Shown in pieces: positions 1 through 8,393 of a stretch of 64,000 nucleotides of DNA. This DNA is from Cellulomonas wangleii (lineage in GTDB: Bacteria; Actinomycetota; Actinomycetes; Actinomycetales; Cellulomonadaceae). The position numbers and the translations under genes were made by a program. Numbering within the stretch: position 1 is the first letter of the stretch; each line of letters opens with the position of its first letter. The stretch lies in the NCBI RefSeq assembly GCF_018388445.1, contig NZ_CP074405.1, positions 620,001-684,000 of the forward strand, written 5' to 3'. The notes below the pieces were generated by a model, which was not told the origin of the DNA, did no database searches, and was given only the letters and a program-made list of their open reading frames with translations.

Positions 1-14
1 CGGGCTCGGCTACC

Positions 15-1076
15 GTGACGACGGTCCCCGGGGAGGTCCTCATCCGTCGCGTCGCCGTCGCCGCCGTCACCGCGGTCTCCCTCGCCCTCGGCGTGGGCGT
101 CGGCGTGCAGACGTGGACCTCGGCGGATCGGCGCGCGGCGCAGGCGGAGCGGGAGGCGGCGCTCGGGCGTGTCGACGACGCGCTCGCGGTGGTGCACGCG
201 GACGTGGCCGCCCGGGTCGTCGAGGGGGCGACGTCCGACGCGGTGGGCTCGTCCGCCCTGCTGACCGACGCCCGCTCCGCGCTCGAGGCGGCGCTCGCGC
301 GGGGGCAGCAGACGCTGGAGGCGTCCGCCGAGCGCGTCGGTGACGACGACGCGCCACGTGCCGCGCTGACAGCCCACCTCGAGGCGGGCCGGGCGGCCGC
401 ACCCACCGCGTCGCCGCTGGCCGCCCGGCGGCTCGCGGCGGAGCTGGCCGCCGCCGAGCAGGCCGTGCACGTGGCGGTGGCGGCGGAGCAGGCACGCGTG
501 GCGGAGCGGGAGGCGGCCCGGGTCGCGGCCGAGGCCGCCCGGGCGGTGCGGGCGACCAGCCGGCCCGGGACGCCTCCCGCACCGGGCGGGGGCGCCGACC
601 GGTGCGCGACGACCTACGGTGGGCCCGCGTTCTACACGTCGGTGCCCACGGAGGGGGGCGACGGGTCGAACGGCCGGCTGCCGCCCTCCGCGCTCACGGC
701 CGTCTCCTGGACGCGCGACTCCCGCGGCACACCGTTCTACCTGCGCGCGGACGCGGCGGCCGCCCTCGAGCGGCTGAACCGGGCGTTCCGCGCCGCGCTC
801 GGGCACGACCTGGCGCTGGACCTCACGTACCGCGACCTCGACACGCAGGTGGCGATGCGCGCGGCGCTCGGCTCGGTCGCGGCGGTGCCCGGCACGTCCT
901 CGCACGGCACCGGCCTGGCCCTGGACGTGCCGGAGCTGCCGTGCGAGTACGGCTGGGACTCCCCGGCGCGCGCCTGGCTCGTGGCCAACGGCCCCGCGTA
1001 CGGCTGGGTCTCGCCCACGTGGGCCCGGCAGGGCGGCTCGAACCCGGAGTACTGGCACTACGAGTACCGGGGCTGA
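15..1076 (+). CDS. M15-family D-Ala-D-Ala carboxypeptidase-like protein with N-terminal membrane segment
   Basis: Predicted exported peptidase of the VanY/M15 type, which trims peptidoglycan stem peptides. Residues 9-30 are hydrophobic (signal anchor or signal peptide), 35-175 are Ala/Glu/Arg-rich and helical (probable coiled-coil stalk), 180-193 are a Pro/Gly linker, and 195-353 are the catalytic domain. The zinc-site signature SHGTGLALD (His297, Asp304) and the C-terminal WHYEY (His348) are both present; Cys197 and Cys310 could pair outside the cell. The start is a GTG. The frame is still open at the window edge, so a start further upstream cannot be excluded, but the N-terminus looks complete. 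A second protein of the same plan lies at 15566-16864. The family call is firm; the exact bond cleaved is inferred. Confidence 0.85.
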   Translation: MTTVPGEVLIRRVAVAAVTAVSLALGVGVGVQTWTSADRRAAQAEREAALGRVDDALAVVHADVAARVVEGATSDAVGSSALLTDARSALEAALARGQQTLEASAERVGDDDAPRAALTAHLEAGRAAAPTASPLAARRLAAELAAAEQAVHVAVAAEQARVAEREAARVAAEAARAVRATSRPGTPPAPGGGADRCATTYGGPAFYTSVPTEGGDGSNGRLPPSALTAVSWTRDSRGTPFYLRADAAAALERLNRAFRAALGHDLALDLTYRDLDTQVAMRAALGSVAAVPGTSSHGTGLALDVPELPCEYGWDSPARAWLVANGPAYGWVSPTWARQGGSNPEYWHYEYRG

Positions 1077-1097
1077 CGGCGTCGGCGCGCCGGCGCG

Positions 1098-2162
1098 TCA
1101 GCGGGGGCGGTCGCGGTCCTTGCTGGGCTGCACGCGCTTGGGCTCGCCCGGCATCTTCGGGTACTCCGGGGGGTAGGGCAGGTCGCCGTGGCCCTCGTCG
1201 TGCGCCTGGCGGTCCGCCAGCTCCAGCAGGGAGTCCAGGCGGTACCGGGGCGTGCCCCCGGCCACGAGCGGGGCGAACAGGTCGCCGACGGCCGCGAACC
1301 GGGCGGGCATGGTCGACACGTCGAAGTCGTCCGGGTGCGCCTCGCCGACCTCGTCCCACGCCAGCGGCGCCGACACGGTCGCGCGCGGGTTCGAGCGGAT
1401 CGAGTACGCGGACGCGATCGTGCGGTCCCGGGCCATCTGGTTGTAGTCGACGAAGATCTTGCGGCCGCGCTCCTCCTTCCACCACCGCATCGTCACCTGG
1501 TCCGGCAGACGACGCTCCAGCTCCCGGCCGAACGCGATGGTGGCGCGGCGCGCGTCGGTGAACGTCCACTCCGGCTCGATCGGCACGAAGACGTGCAGCC
1601 CTCGCCCGCCCGACGTCTTGGGGGTCCCCTCCAGCCCGTGCTCGGCGAGCAGCTCGCGCACGTGCGGGGCCACGCGCGCGGCGTCCGCGAAGTCGGTGCC
1701 GGGCTGCGGGTCGAGGTCGATGCGCACCTGGTCCGGCCGGTCGACGTCGTCGCGCACCACGGGCCACGGGTGGAAGGTCAGGGTCCCCAGGTTCGCGGCC
1801 CACGCCACGACCGCCAGCTCGGTGGGCGCCACCTCGTCGGCCGTGCGGCCCGACGGGAAGGCGATCCGGGACGTCTCGACGTACTCCGGCGCACCCTGCG
1901 GGACACGCTTCTGGTAGAACGCGTCACCGGAGGAGTCCTGCCGGGTCGCCATGCGGGCGCCCTCGAAGACGCCCTTGGGCCAGCGCTCCAGGGTGGTGGG
2001 GCGGTCGCGCAGCGCGCCGAGGATCCCGTCGCCCACGGCCAGGAAGTACTGCACCACGTCCAGCTTGGTCAGGCCGCGTTCCGGGAACACGACGCGGTCC
2101 GGGCTGCTGACCCGCACCGTGCGCCCCCGGACGTCCAGCTCCACCGCCGCGGTCTGTGCCAT
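1098..2162 (-). CDS. LigD polymerase/primase domain protein (stand-alone)
   Basis: This protein is homologous to the polymerase (PolDom) module of bacterial LigD, an archaeo-eukaryotic primase-type enzyme that fills and extends ends during Ku-dependent non-homologous end joining. The metal-binding aspartates are visible in IDLDP (Asp149, Asp151) and KIFVDYNQ (Asp239), together with the nucleotide-binding stretch SGGRGLHV (184-191). The 354-residue length covers only the polymerase module; no ligase or phosphoesterase module is attached, and no ku gene lies in the window. The C-terminal tail is Lys/Arg/Pro-rich. The ATG is preceded by TACGGT ending 7 bases upstream, consistent with a leaderless mRNA. 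It converges on the M15 gene with a 21-base gap. Confidence 0.9.
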   Translation of the reverse strand: MAQTAAVELDVRGRTVRVSSPDRVVFPERGLTKLDVVQYFLAVGDGILGALRDRPTTLERWPKGVFEGARMATRQDSSGDAFYQKRVPQGAPEYVETSRIAFPSGRTADEVAPTELAVVAWAANLGTLTFHPWPVVRDDVDRPDQVRIDLDPQPGTDFADAARVAPHVRELLAEHGLEGTPKTSGGRGLHVFVPIEPEWTFTDARRATIAFGRELERRLPDQVTMRWWKEERGRKIFVDYNQMARDRTIASAYSIRSNPRATVSAPLAWDEVGEAHPDDFDVSTMPARFAAVGDLFAPLVAGGTPRYRLDSLLELADRQAHDEGHGDLPYPPEYPKMPGEPKRVQPSKDRDRPR

Positions 2163-2169
2163 GGGTCAC

Positions 2170-2175
2170 ACCGTA
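2170..2175 (-). promoter_or_regulatory. -10 hexamer of a leaderless promoter (LigD-like gene)
   Basis: TACGGT on the minus strand ends 7 bases before the ATG at 2162, so transcription would begin at or within a base or two of the start codon. No Shine-Dalgarno sequence is present. Confidence 0.6.
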
Positions 2176-2327
2176 GAGGCCGGTGCCGCCACGTGCCCCC
2201 CGCAGGCACCCCGGTCGCCCGGCCCCGACCGCGACCGGGGTCGCCTCAGGGTCGGTTCCGGGGTCGTCCCGGAGGCGTCGACGCGGACGGCCGTCCAGAC
2301 TCGTCGTACCGACGACGAGGAGGACCG

Positions 2328-2561
2328 ATGGACGGCATACGTGGGGCGTTCGCACGGGCGGGTCTGGTGCGACCGCAGAACGGACGGTGGCTGGCGGGGG
2401 TGTGCGCGGGGGTCGCGGCGCGGACCGGGATCGACGCGTGGATGGTGCGCCTCGCGCTGCTGCTCCTGACGATCCTGCCCGGCAGCGCGGTCGTCGTGTA
2501 CGCGGTGCTGTGGTTCTGCATGCCGCCGCAGGGATGGGTGCCGCCTGCCCGGACGCACTGA
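2328..2561 (+). CDS. PspC domain small membrane protein
   Basis: A 77-residue PspC-domain protein. The core includes the typical N-terminal motif (NGRWLAGVCAGVAARTGID, residues 18-36) followed by one long hydrophobic helix (about 39-64). PspC proteins sit in the inner membrane and take part in envelope-stress sensing, or serve as modules fused to histidine kinases in actinobacteria. The ATG has an excellent AGGAGG ribosome site at 2318-2323. The next gene encodes a soluble RsbW-like ATPase starting 4 bases after the stop; in actinobacteria PspC and HATPase modules often occur together, so the pair may form a split two-part sensor. That partnership is inference. Confidence 0.88.
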   Translation: MDGIRGAFARAGLVRPQNGRWLAGVCAGVAARTGIDAWMVRLALLLLTILPGSAVVVYAVLWFCMPPQGWVPPARTH

Positions 2562-2565
2562 CCGC

Positions 2566-3072
2566 ATGGTGCTGGTCACCCGTCCGGGTCGTGGTCCCAG
2601 GCGGCACGACGCCGCCGCGTCAGGCACCCTGGTGCCCGTGGGAGAAGTCCGTGACCTTCGCAGCCGCCGCGGTACGCCCCCGCCCGTGCTCGACGACGAG
2701 CTGGTCCTGACCGCCGAGCGCAGTGCCCCCCGGCACGCACGCCACTGGGTCATGCGGGCCGTCGCCGGAGCCGGTGTCGGGGGTGCGTCCAACCAGGTCA
2801 TCGAGCTGCTCGCGGGTGAGCTCGTGTCCAACGCCGTGATCCACGGACCGGCCGACGAGCCGGTCCGCGTGGCCGTGCGGGTCGACGGGGGTGTCGTGCG
2901 CGTCGCCGTCACCGACCGCGGGGGCGGCGTGCCGCGGGTCCGGCACCCCGAGCCCACCGAGCCGAACGGGCGTGGCATGGCCCTGGTCGACGCGCTGTCC
3001 ACCGCCTGGGGCTCGGCCCGGCTGGCCGACGGCGGCACGACCGTGTGGTTCGAGGTCGACACCGACGACTGA
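2566..3072 (+). CDS. RsbW/HATPase_c_2-type ATP-binding protein
   Basis: A 168-residue GHKL-fold ATPase of the anti-sigma-factor/serine kinase class. The N box is ELVSNAV (Glu85, Asn89), the G1 box DRGGG starts at Asp117, and the G2 box GRGMAL starts at Gly135. Such proteins usually phosphorylate an anti-anti-sigma factor or bind a sigma factor; no anti-anti-sigma gene lies next to it. The first 40 residues are low-complexity and Arg/Pro-rich, so the true start may be one of the in-frame GTGs near residue 22. Its position 4 bases after the PspC gene suggests co-transcription. Confidence 0.78.
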   Translation: MVLVTRPGRGPRRHDAAASGTLVPVGEVRDLRSRRGTPPPVLDDELVLTAERSAPRHARHWVMRAVAGAGVGGASNQVIELLAGELVSNAVIHGPADEPVRVAVRVDGGVVRVAVTDRGGGVPRVRHPEPTEPNGRGMALVDALSTAWGSARLADGGTTVWFEVDTDD

Positions 3073-3251
3073 CGCCCGCGTCCGCGCGGCGGCGGTGTGC
3101 GCGGGGCCACGAGTGCATGGTGCGCTGCGGTCGACGTCCGTTGTGCGCGTCTGCTGGTCTGGCGATACGTTCGTCCAGGATGTGGCGTGCTCGCGCCTGC
3201 GGGGTGCCGTTGACGGTGGGTCGCGTGCCGGGCAGGACGTAGGGAGCAGAC

Positions 3252-4760
3252 ATGACGGGCAAGAACGGCAACGTGGCCACGGAGCCGGGCACCGCGACGG
3301 GCGCGGTCCCGACGACCACCGGGTCGGTCGCGGCGGTGGACGGCGACGACGCGCCCCTGCGCCTGCCGCAGATCACGGCCGAGGTCCGCGAGGACGGCAC
3401 GGGCGAGATCTCCGTCGACGGCGTCCGGGAGACCATCGCGATGGCCGACCTCGCGCAGGCGGGCGCCGCCGTGACGGGGCGCATCGCCGCGCTCGCGGCC
3501 GACGCGGGCCGTGCGCTGCCCGTCGAGGTCCGGGACCCCGACGGGCTGTGGGCCCTGCTGATCCACCCCGACGGACGCGTCGACGAGGCGGACGAGCGCG
3601 ACCTGGCGCTCAGCGCCCCGGTGCCCGTCGTCGAGCCGGCCGCCTGGTCCACGCCGGACCCGCTGTCGGCGCCGACGCCCGTGGTGCCCAGCGGCGCGAC
3701 CCCCGTGGTCGCGGCCGACGCGGCACAGGGCGGGCCTGTCGCCACCTCCGGGGCCGTGCCCGCGGTGCCCTCCGGCGCGCCGACGTCCGGGACGCGAGCC
3801 GAGCGGCGCGCGGCCGACCCGGCGACCCTGCCCACGCTCGACGACCTGCTCGCCGCCCGGCACCCCGGCCACGAGGGCCCGGCCGAGCAGGGCTGGCAGC
3901 GCACGGTCCGTCGCCTCACGTTCGGGGCGGTCAAGCCGCGACCCGGCGCGGCCGAGCGTGCGCGTCGCTCCCAGGTCGAGGCGATCCGCCGCACGTTCGA
4001 CGGTCCGCGCACGGTCGTCGTCGTCAACCCCAAGGGCGGCGCGCACAAGACCACCGCCACGATGCTGCTGGCCTCGACGTTCGGGCTCGCCCGCGGCGGG
4101 TACACCCTGGCCTGGGACAACAACGAGACGCGGGGCACGCTGGGCTGGCGCTCGTCGCACGGGGACCACACGCGCACCGCGGTGGACCTGCTGCACTCCC
4201 TGCCGGACCTCACGCAGCGCGGCACCCTGCGCATCGGCGACCTCGACCAGTTCGTGCGCACGCAGCAGGACGAGCAGTTCGACGTCCTGGCCTCCGACGA
4301 GAACGCGGCGTCGATCGAGAGCGTCGACGCGGCGTCGTACCGGGCGCTGCACGACGTGCTGACGCAGTTCTACCGGGTGCTCGTCGTGGACACCGGCAAC
4401 AACATGCGCGCCTCGAACTGGCAGGCGGCGGTGCGCTCGGCCGACCAGCTGGTCGTGGTGTCGACGCTGCGCGAGGACACCGCGCAGTCCGCCGCGTGGG
4501 CGCTGGACGCGCTGCGGGCGACGGGCCAGGAGGAGCTGGTGCGGCAGGCGGTGACGATCCTGTCGTTCCCCGAGCCCAAGGTCGACAAGGACCTGCGCCA
4601 GCGGCTGCGCTCGCACTTCGGTGCGCTGACCCGGGCGGTCCTCGAGGTCCCGCACGACAAGGCGCTCGTGTCCGGCGGACCGATCGACCACGCCTCGCTG
4701 CGCCCCGCGACGCGGGACGCCTGGCTCCGCGCGACCGCCGTGGTGGCCGACGGCCTGTGA
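3252..4760 (+). CDS. ParA/MinD-like P-loop ATPase with N-terminal extension
   Basis: A 502-residue protein. Residues 36-115 form a small predicted globular domain, 116-200 are Ala/Pro-rich linker, and about 250-502 are a SIMIBI-class ATPase. The deviant Walker A is KGGAHKTT (Lys261 to Thr268), where the family normally has Gly at the position of His265; the signature lysine and catalytic lysine positions are kept. A VVDTGNN motif serves as Walker B. Relatives position chromosomes, plasmids, flagella or secretion machines; no ParB-like or secretion gene is adjacent, so the cargo is unknown. The ATG follows an AGGGAG ribosome site at 3241-3246. A strong hairpin follows the stop. Confidence 0.75.
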   Translation: MTGKNGNVATEPGTATGAVPTTTGSVAAVDGDDAPLRLPQITAEVREDGTGEISVDGVRETIAMADLAQAGAAVTGRIAALAADAGRALPVEVRDPDGLWALLIHPDGRVDEADERDLALSAPVPVVEPAAWSTPDPLSAPTPVVPSGATPVVAADAAQGGPVATSGAVPAVPSGAPTSGTRAERRAADPATLPTLDDLLAARHPGHEGPAEQGWQRTVRRLTFGAVKPRPGAAERARRSQVEAIRRTFDGPRTVVVVNPKGGAHKTTATMLLASTFGLARGGYTLAWDNNETRGTLGWRSSHGDHTRTAVDLLHSLPDLTQRGTLRIGDLDQFVRTQQDEQFDVLASDENAASIESVDAASYRALHDVLTQFYRVLVVDTGNNMRASNWQAAVRSADQLVVVSTLREDTAQSAAWALDALRATGQEELVRQAVTILSFPEPKVDKDLRQRLRSHFGALTRAVLEVPHDKALVSGGPIDHASLRPATRDAWLRATAVVADGL

Positions 4761-4767
4761 CGTCGAC

Positions 4768-4796
4768 GGGCCGCCGGCGTGACCCGCCGGCGGCCC
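4768..4796 (+). terminator. Hairpin terminator after the ParA-like gene
   Basis: A perfect 12-bp GC stem (4768-4779 with 4785-4796) and 5-base loop begin 8 bases after the stop codon. No U-tract follows, as is usual in high-GC actinobacteria. Confidence 0.65.
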
Positions 4797-4979
4797 CGAC
4801 CTGCCGGGCAGGCGGACCGCACCGGCGGTGACGTCGCGCCGGGCCGGGCCGGATCGCGCGGCTCGCGCCGGATCGACCGGGTCGTGCAAGATCGGGACCG
4901 GTCGCGACACCGGGAGGGTGAGGGTGGTGCCCGCACCGTCCCGACCGACGTCCGACGCACGCCCGACCCGGGAGCCGCA

Positions 4980-5600
4980 GTGCCCGCGCACCCTGAGCAC
5001 GACACCGACCCCCGCACCGTCCCGAGCCCCGTCGACGCCGCGGACGGCGACACGGCGGACGTCGACACGGCGGGCGCCGGCGCGCACGACCGCGACGCCG
5101 TCACCGGGGGCGGTGGGCGTGACGCGGCGTGGTTCGAGGACCTGGTGCGGTCGCACGCCACCGCCGTGCACCGGTACGTCCTGCGGCGGGTCGCCGCGTC
5201 GGACGTCGAGGACCTGACCGCCGACGTGCTGACGACCGCCTGGCGCCGCCGCGACGACGTGCCGGAGGGCGCCGAGCTGCCGTGGCTCTACCGCACCGCG
5301 GGCTACGTCGTGGCCAACCACCGGCGCAAGAGCCGACCCGTGCCCGTCGCGGACGTCCCGGAGGAGACGGACGCCGACGACCCCGCGCTGCGCGCCGTGC
5401 GCGACGACACCGTGCGGACCGTGCTCGCGGGCCTGTCGGCGCGCGACCGCGAGGTGCTGCTGCTGCACGCCTGGGAGGGCCTGGCGGGGGAGGCGCTCGC
5501 CGCCGCGCTCGGCATCGGCCGGGGCGGGGCCGACGCGGCCCTCTCCCGCGCCCGGGCGCGGCTGCGGACCGCGTTCGCCGCGGCCGGCGTCGACGGCTGA
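4980..5600 (+). CDS. ECF-type RNA polymerase sigma factor
   Basis: Sigma-70 family protein of the extracytoplasmic-function type. Region 2 lies at about residues 50-115 (motif around WFEDLVRSHATAVHRYV and LPWLYRTAGYVVANHRR) and region 4 at about 150-205 (LSARDREVLLLHAWEG, with a recognition helix before the SRARARLR tail). The GTG at 4980 was chosen because GGAG at 4971-4974 sits 5 bases upstream. An in-frame GTG at 4779 also exists, but it lies inside the upstream terminator hairpin. The N-terminal 45 residues are acidic and low-complexity. The next gene encodes a single-pass membrane protein and is a plausible regulator of this sigma factor. Confidence 0.85.
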   Translation: MPAHPEHDTDPRTVPSPVDAADGDTADVDTAGAGAHDRDAVTGGGGRDAAWFEDLVRSHATAVHRYVLRRVAASDVEDLTADVLTTAWRRRDDVPEGAELPWLYRTAGYVVANHRRKSRPVPVADVPEETDADDPALRAVRDDTVRTVLAGLSARDREVLLLHAWEGLAGEALAAALGIGRGGADAALSRARARLRTAFAAAGVDG

Positions 5601-5722
5601 CCGACGCCTCGACCCGGCCCGCGCAGCGGACCGCGACGTCCCACCGCTGCAAGACCCGCCGCCCCCGGCACACAGACGGAGCAGGAACGGACCACGGGCC
5701 GAGCCCGCCCCAGGAGGACCAC

Positions 5723-7273
5723 ATGGACGACATGCGCGACCCCGGCGTCCCCGACGACGCCGCCCCTGACGCCCGGGGCAGCGGAGGGACCGCCGACACT
5801 CCCCGCCCTGCCGAGGCCCCCGGCCCTGCCGAGACCTCCGGCCCCGTCGAGACCTCCGGCCCCGCCGACCTCCCGGACGGCGCCGACGACGCCGTGGCCC
5901 GCGTGCGCGCCGCCGACCCGGCGGCCGGTGCGACACCGGACGCCGCACGTCTGCAGGCGCGCCTCGCCGCGAGCACCGGTGTACCGCTGGGGCCCGGGGG
6001 TGCCGCACCCGTGACCGACGAGCTCGCCGCGGCCCGTGCCCGGCGCCGCCCTGCCCGGTGGCTGCAGGCGGCCGCCGTCGCCGCGGGCGTCGCGGTCGTC
6101 GGCGCCGGCGGGTACGCGATCGGTGCCGCGGGTGCGGACGAGCCGGGCGCGCCGGCGATCGCGCTGCAGGGAGGCGGCGCGGGTGCCACCGAGATGGCAG
6201 CGGACGCGCGCATGGCCGGCGGGTGGTTCGGCGGGCGCACGGTGTTCACGGGCAGCGACCTGGACGGCGCAGGCGGGTCCGCGCAGGCGTGGGCGCTCGA
6301 CGCGTCGCAGGCCGCCACGGCGCAGACGGCGGCGCAGGTGGCCGAGGTGCTCGGCGTGCCCGGTGAGCCGCGCCAGGAGTGGGGGCAGTGGGTCGTCGGT
6401 GCGTCCGACGGCACGTCCGCGACGGTCCAGGTGGGCATCGACGGGTACGCGAGCACCTGGTTCTACGACCCGGCCCACGACCCCGCCGCCTGCACGGTGG
6501 ACCCGTCGAGCGCGCCCGACGACGGTGCGTCCGCCGAGCCCGCGGCGCCGGGGTCCGTCGGGGGATCGGTGGGCGCTGCGGCGGGCGGTGCGCCGGACGT
6601 CTCGATCCAGCCCGCGCCGGACGAGCAGCCCGCCGTCGTCGACCCCGGTGTCTGCGACCCCGCCGGCACCCCGACCGGCGACGCCGCGATCGAGCGGGCC
6701 CGCGACCTCATGGCCGAGCTCGGTGTGGGTCCCGACGGCTACGAGGTCGCGGTGACCGACGAGACCGGGGTGCCCGGGCTGGTGAGCGTGACCGGCACGC
6801 AGGTCGTCGACGGCAACCAGACCGGGATGGCGTGGTCGGTGCAGCTGGCCGGGGACGGCGTGCAGTCGCTCTACGGCACGCTCGCGCCCCTCGTGCCGCT
6901 CGGCACGTACGACGTGATCGGCGCCGACGAGGCCGTCGAGCGGCTGAACGACCCCCGGTTCGGCGGGTCGCCGGGCGGCGTCGTGCCGCTCGCCGCTCGT
7001 GCCGAGGGCGGCGTCGCGACGCTCGACGAGCCCGCGACGATCCTGCCGGAGCCCGTCGAGCCGACCGTGCCCCCGGTGCCCGCGCCCGGCGACCCCGTGG
7101 CGTGGCCCGTGCAGCAGGTGACCCTGACCGGTGCGCGGCTGGGTGTCACGGTGCTCACCGCACCGGACGGTGCGGTGCTCGTGGTCCCGGCGTGGGAGCT
7201 CACCGACGCCGACGGCGGGACGTGGAGCGTCGTCGCGGTGGTGGAGGACCAGCTCGACCTGAGCCCCGCCTGA
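5723..7273 (+). CDS. Single-pass membrane protein, possible regulator of the upstream ECF sigma factor
   Basis: A 516-residue protein: residues 1-110 cytoplasmic and rich in Pro/Ala/Asp/Glu, one transmembrane helix at about 113-138, then a roughly 375-residue extracytoplasmic region with Pro/Val/Ala-rich linkers. Topology and position directly after an ECF sigma gene fit an anti-sigma factor. However, I see no zinc-binding HxxxCxxC anti-sigma motif in the cytoplasmic part, so the role is inferred from context only. The ATG has an AGGAGG ribosome site at 5712-5717. The 122-base gap after the sigma gene shows no clear terminator. No extracellular enzymatic domain was recognised. Confidence 0.7.
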   Translation: MDDMRDPGVPDDAAPDARGSGGTADTPRPAEAPGPAETSGPVETSGPADLPDGADDAVARVRAADPAAGATPDAARLQARLAASTGVPLGPGGAAPVTDELAAARARRRPARWLQAAAVAAGVAVVGAGGYAIGAAGADEPGAPAIALQGGGAGATEMAADARMAGGWFGGRTVFTGSDLDGAGGSAQAWALDASQAATAQTAAQVAEVLGVPGEPRQEWGQWVVGASDGTSATVQVGIDGYASTWFYDPAHDPAACTVDPSSAPDDGASAEPAAPGSVGGSVGAAAGGAPDVSIQPAPDEQPAVVDPGVCDPAGTPTGDAAIERARDLMAELGVGPDGYEVAVTDETGVPGLVSVTGTQVVDGNQTGMAWSVQLAGDGVQSLYGTLAPLVPLGTYDVIGADEAVERLNDPRFGGSPGGVVPLAARAEGGVATLDEPATILPEPVEPTVPPVPAPGDPVAWPVQQVTLTGARLGVTVLTAPDGAVLVVPAWELTDADGGTWSVVAVVEDQLDLSPA

Positions 7274-7312
7274 CGGGGCCGGGACGAGCCGCGTGTCCGG
7301 CGGGCCCGCGCA

Positions 7313-7359
7313 CCGGTGGCGTCGCGCCGTGGTGGAGGGCCACGGCACGGCGCCACCGG
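7313..7359 (+). terminator. Hairpin terminator after the membrane protein gene
   Basis: Outer stem CCGGTGGCG/CGCCACCGG (7313-7321, 7351-7359) and inner stem GCCGTGG/CCACGGC (7326-7332, 7340-7346) are separated by short internal loops. It lies 40 bases after the stop codon and just before the next promoter. Confidence 0.65.
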
Positions 7360-7387
7360 CTCCCCGCCCGGCGAGGCGGCGGATCGG

Positions 7388-7393
7388 TAGCGT
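7388..7393 (+). promoter_or_regulatory. -10 hexamer of a leaderless promoter (5'-3' exonuclease gene)
   Basis: TAGCGT ends 6 bases before the ATG at 7400; the intervening bases are T and five Cs, with no ribosome site. Confidence 0.65.
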
Positions 7394-7399
7394 TCCCCC

Positions 7400-8383
7400 A
7401 TGACCGCCACCGCCGGACCCGCCGGGCGTCTGCTGCTCCTGGACTCCGCCTCGCTGTACTTCCGCGCCTTCTTCGGCGTCCCCGACTCCGTGCGGGCCCC
7501 CGACGGCACACCCGTCAACGCCGTGCGCGGGCTCCTCGAGATGATCGCCCGGCTGGTGGCGGACCGTCACCCGACCCGCCTGGTCGCCTGCTGGGACGAC
7601 GACTGGCGTCCGGCGTTCCGCGTCGAGGCCGTGCCGTCGTACAAGGCGCACCGGGTGGCGCGCGAGGTCCCGGGGACCACCGGCGTCGAGGAGGTCCCCG
7701 ACGCGCTCACCGCGCAGGTGCCCGTCATCGTCGACGTGCTCGCGGCGCTGGGCATCCCGCGCCTGGGGGCGCCCGGGTACGAGGCGGACGACGTGATCGG
7801 CACCCTCGTCGCCCGCGAGGCGGCACGGCCCGCCGGCGAGCGTGCCGCGGTCGACGTCGTGACGGGCGACCGGGACCTCTTCCAGCTGGTCGACGACGAC
7901 GTCCCGGTGCGCGTGCTGTACCCGGTGAAGGGCGTCAAGGACCTGCTGGTGGTCGACCAGCAGGTGCTGCAGGAGCGGTACGGGGTGGCCACCGGTCGCG
8001 CGTACGCGGACATGGCCGTGCTGCGCGGTGACCCGAGCGACGGGCTGCCCGGCGTGCCCGGGATCGGGGAGAAGACCGCGGCGGCGCTGCTGCGCCGCTA
8101 CGGGACCCTGGAGGGCGTGCTCGCGGCGCGCGACGCGGGGGACCGGGGCCTGACGGCGACGCAGCGCACCCGGCTCACCGACGCGGCCGACTACCTCGCG
8201 GTGGCGCCGCGCGTGGTGACCGTCGCACCCGACGCACCCGTCGACGACGTGGACGACCACCTGCCGACGGTGCCCGCCGACCCGGACGCGCTCGTCGCGC
8301 TCGCGGAGCGCTGGGGCCTCGCGTCCAGCGTGCGCCGGCTGGTGGACGTGCTGACCGCGGAGGGCGGCCGCGGGGACGGCTGA
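7400..8383 (+). CDS. 5'-3' exonuclease (PolA N-terminal-like flap nuclease)
   Basis: A 327-residue stand-alone homologue of the 5'-nuclease domain of DNA polymerase I. It removes 5' flaps and RNA primers using two metal ions. Visible features are the N-terminal LLLLDSASLYFRAFF, the acidic cluster CWDDDW, the YEADDVIGTL motif, TGDRDLFQLV, and the helix-hairpin-helix GLPGVPGIGEKTA that binds duplex DNA. Length fits the family. High-GC actinobacteria often have such an extra copy besides polA. It is transcribed alone and converges with the next gene across a 10-base gap. Confidence 0.9.
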   Translation: MTATAGPAGRLLLLDSASLYFRAFFGVPDSVRAPDGTPVNAVRGLLEMIARLVADRHPTRLVACWDDDWRPAFRVEAVPSYKAHRVAREVPGTTGVEEVPDALTAQVPVIVDVLAALGIPRLGAPGYEADDVIGTLVAREAARPAGERAAVDVVTGDRDLFQLVDDDVPVRVLYPVKGVKDLLVVDQQVLQERYGVATGRAYADMAVLRGDPSDGLPGVPGIGEKTAAALLRRYGTLEGVLAARDAGDRGLTATQRTRLTDAADYLAVAPRVVTVAPDAPVDDVDDHLPTVPADPDALVALAERWGLASSVRRLVDVLTAEGGRGDG

Positions 8384-8393
8384 CGCGCGGCGG

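Noticed and set aside
4779..4979. Upstream extension of the ECF sigma factor from GTG 4779
   Set aside because: That start lies inside the terminator hairpin of the preceding gene, and the added residues are Arg/Asp low complexity; GGAG before GTG 4980 fits better.
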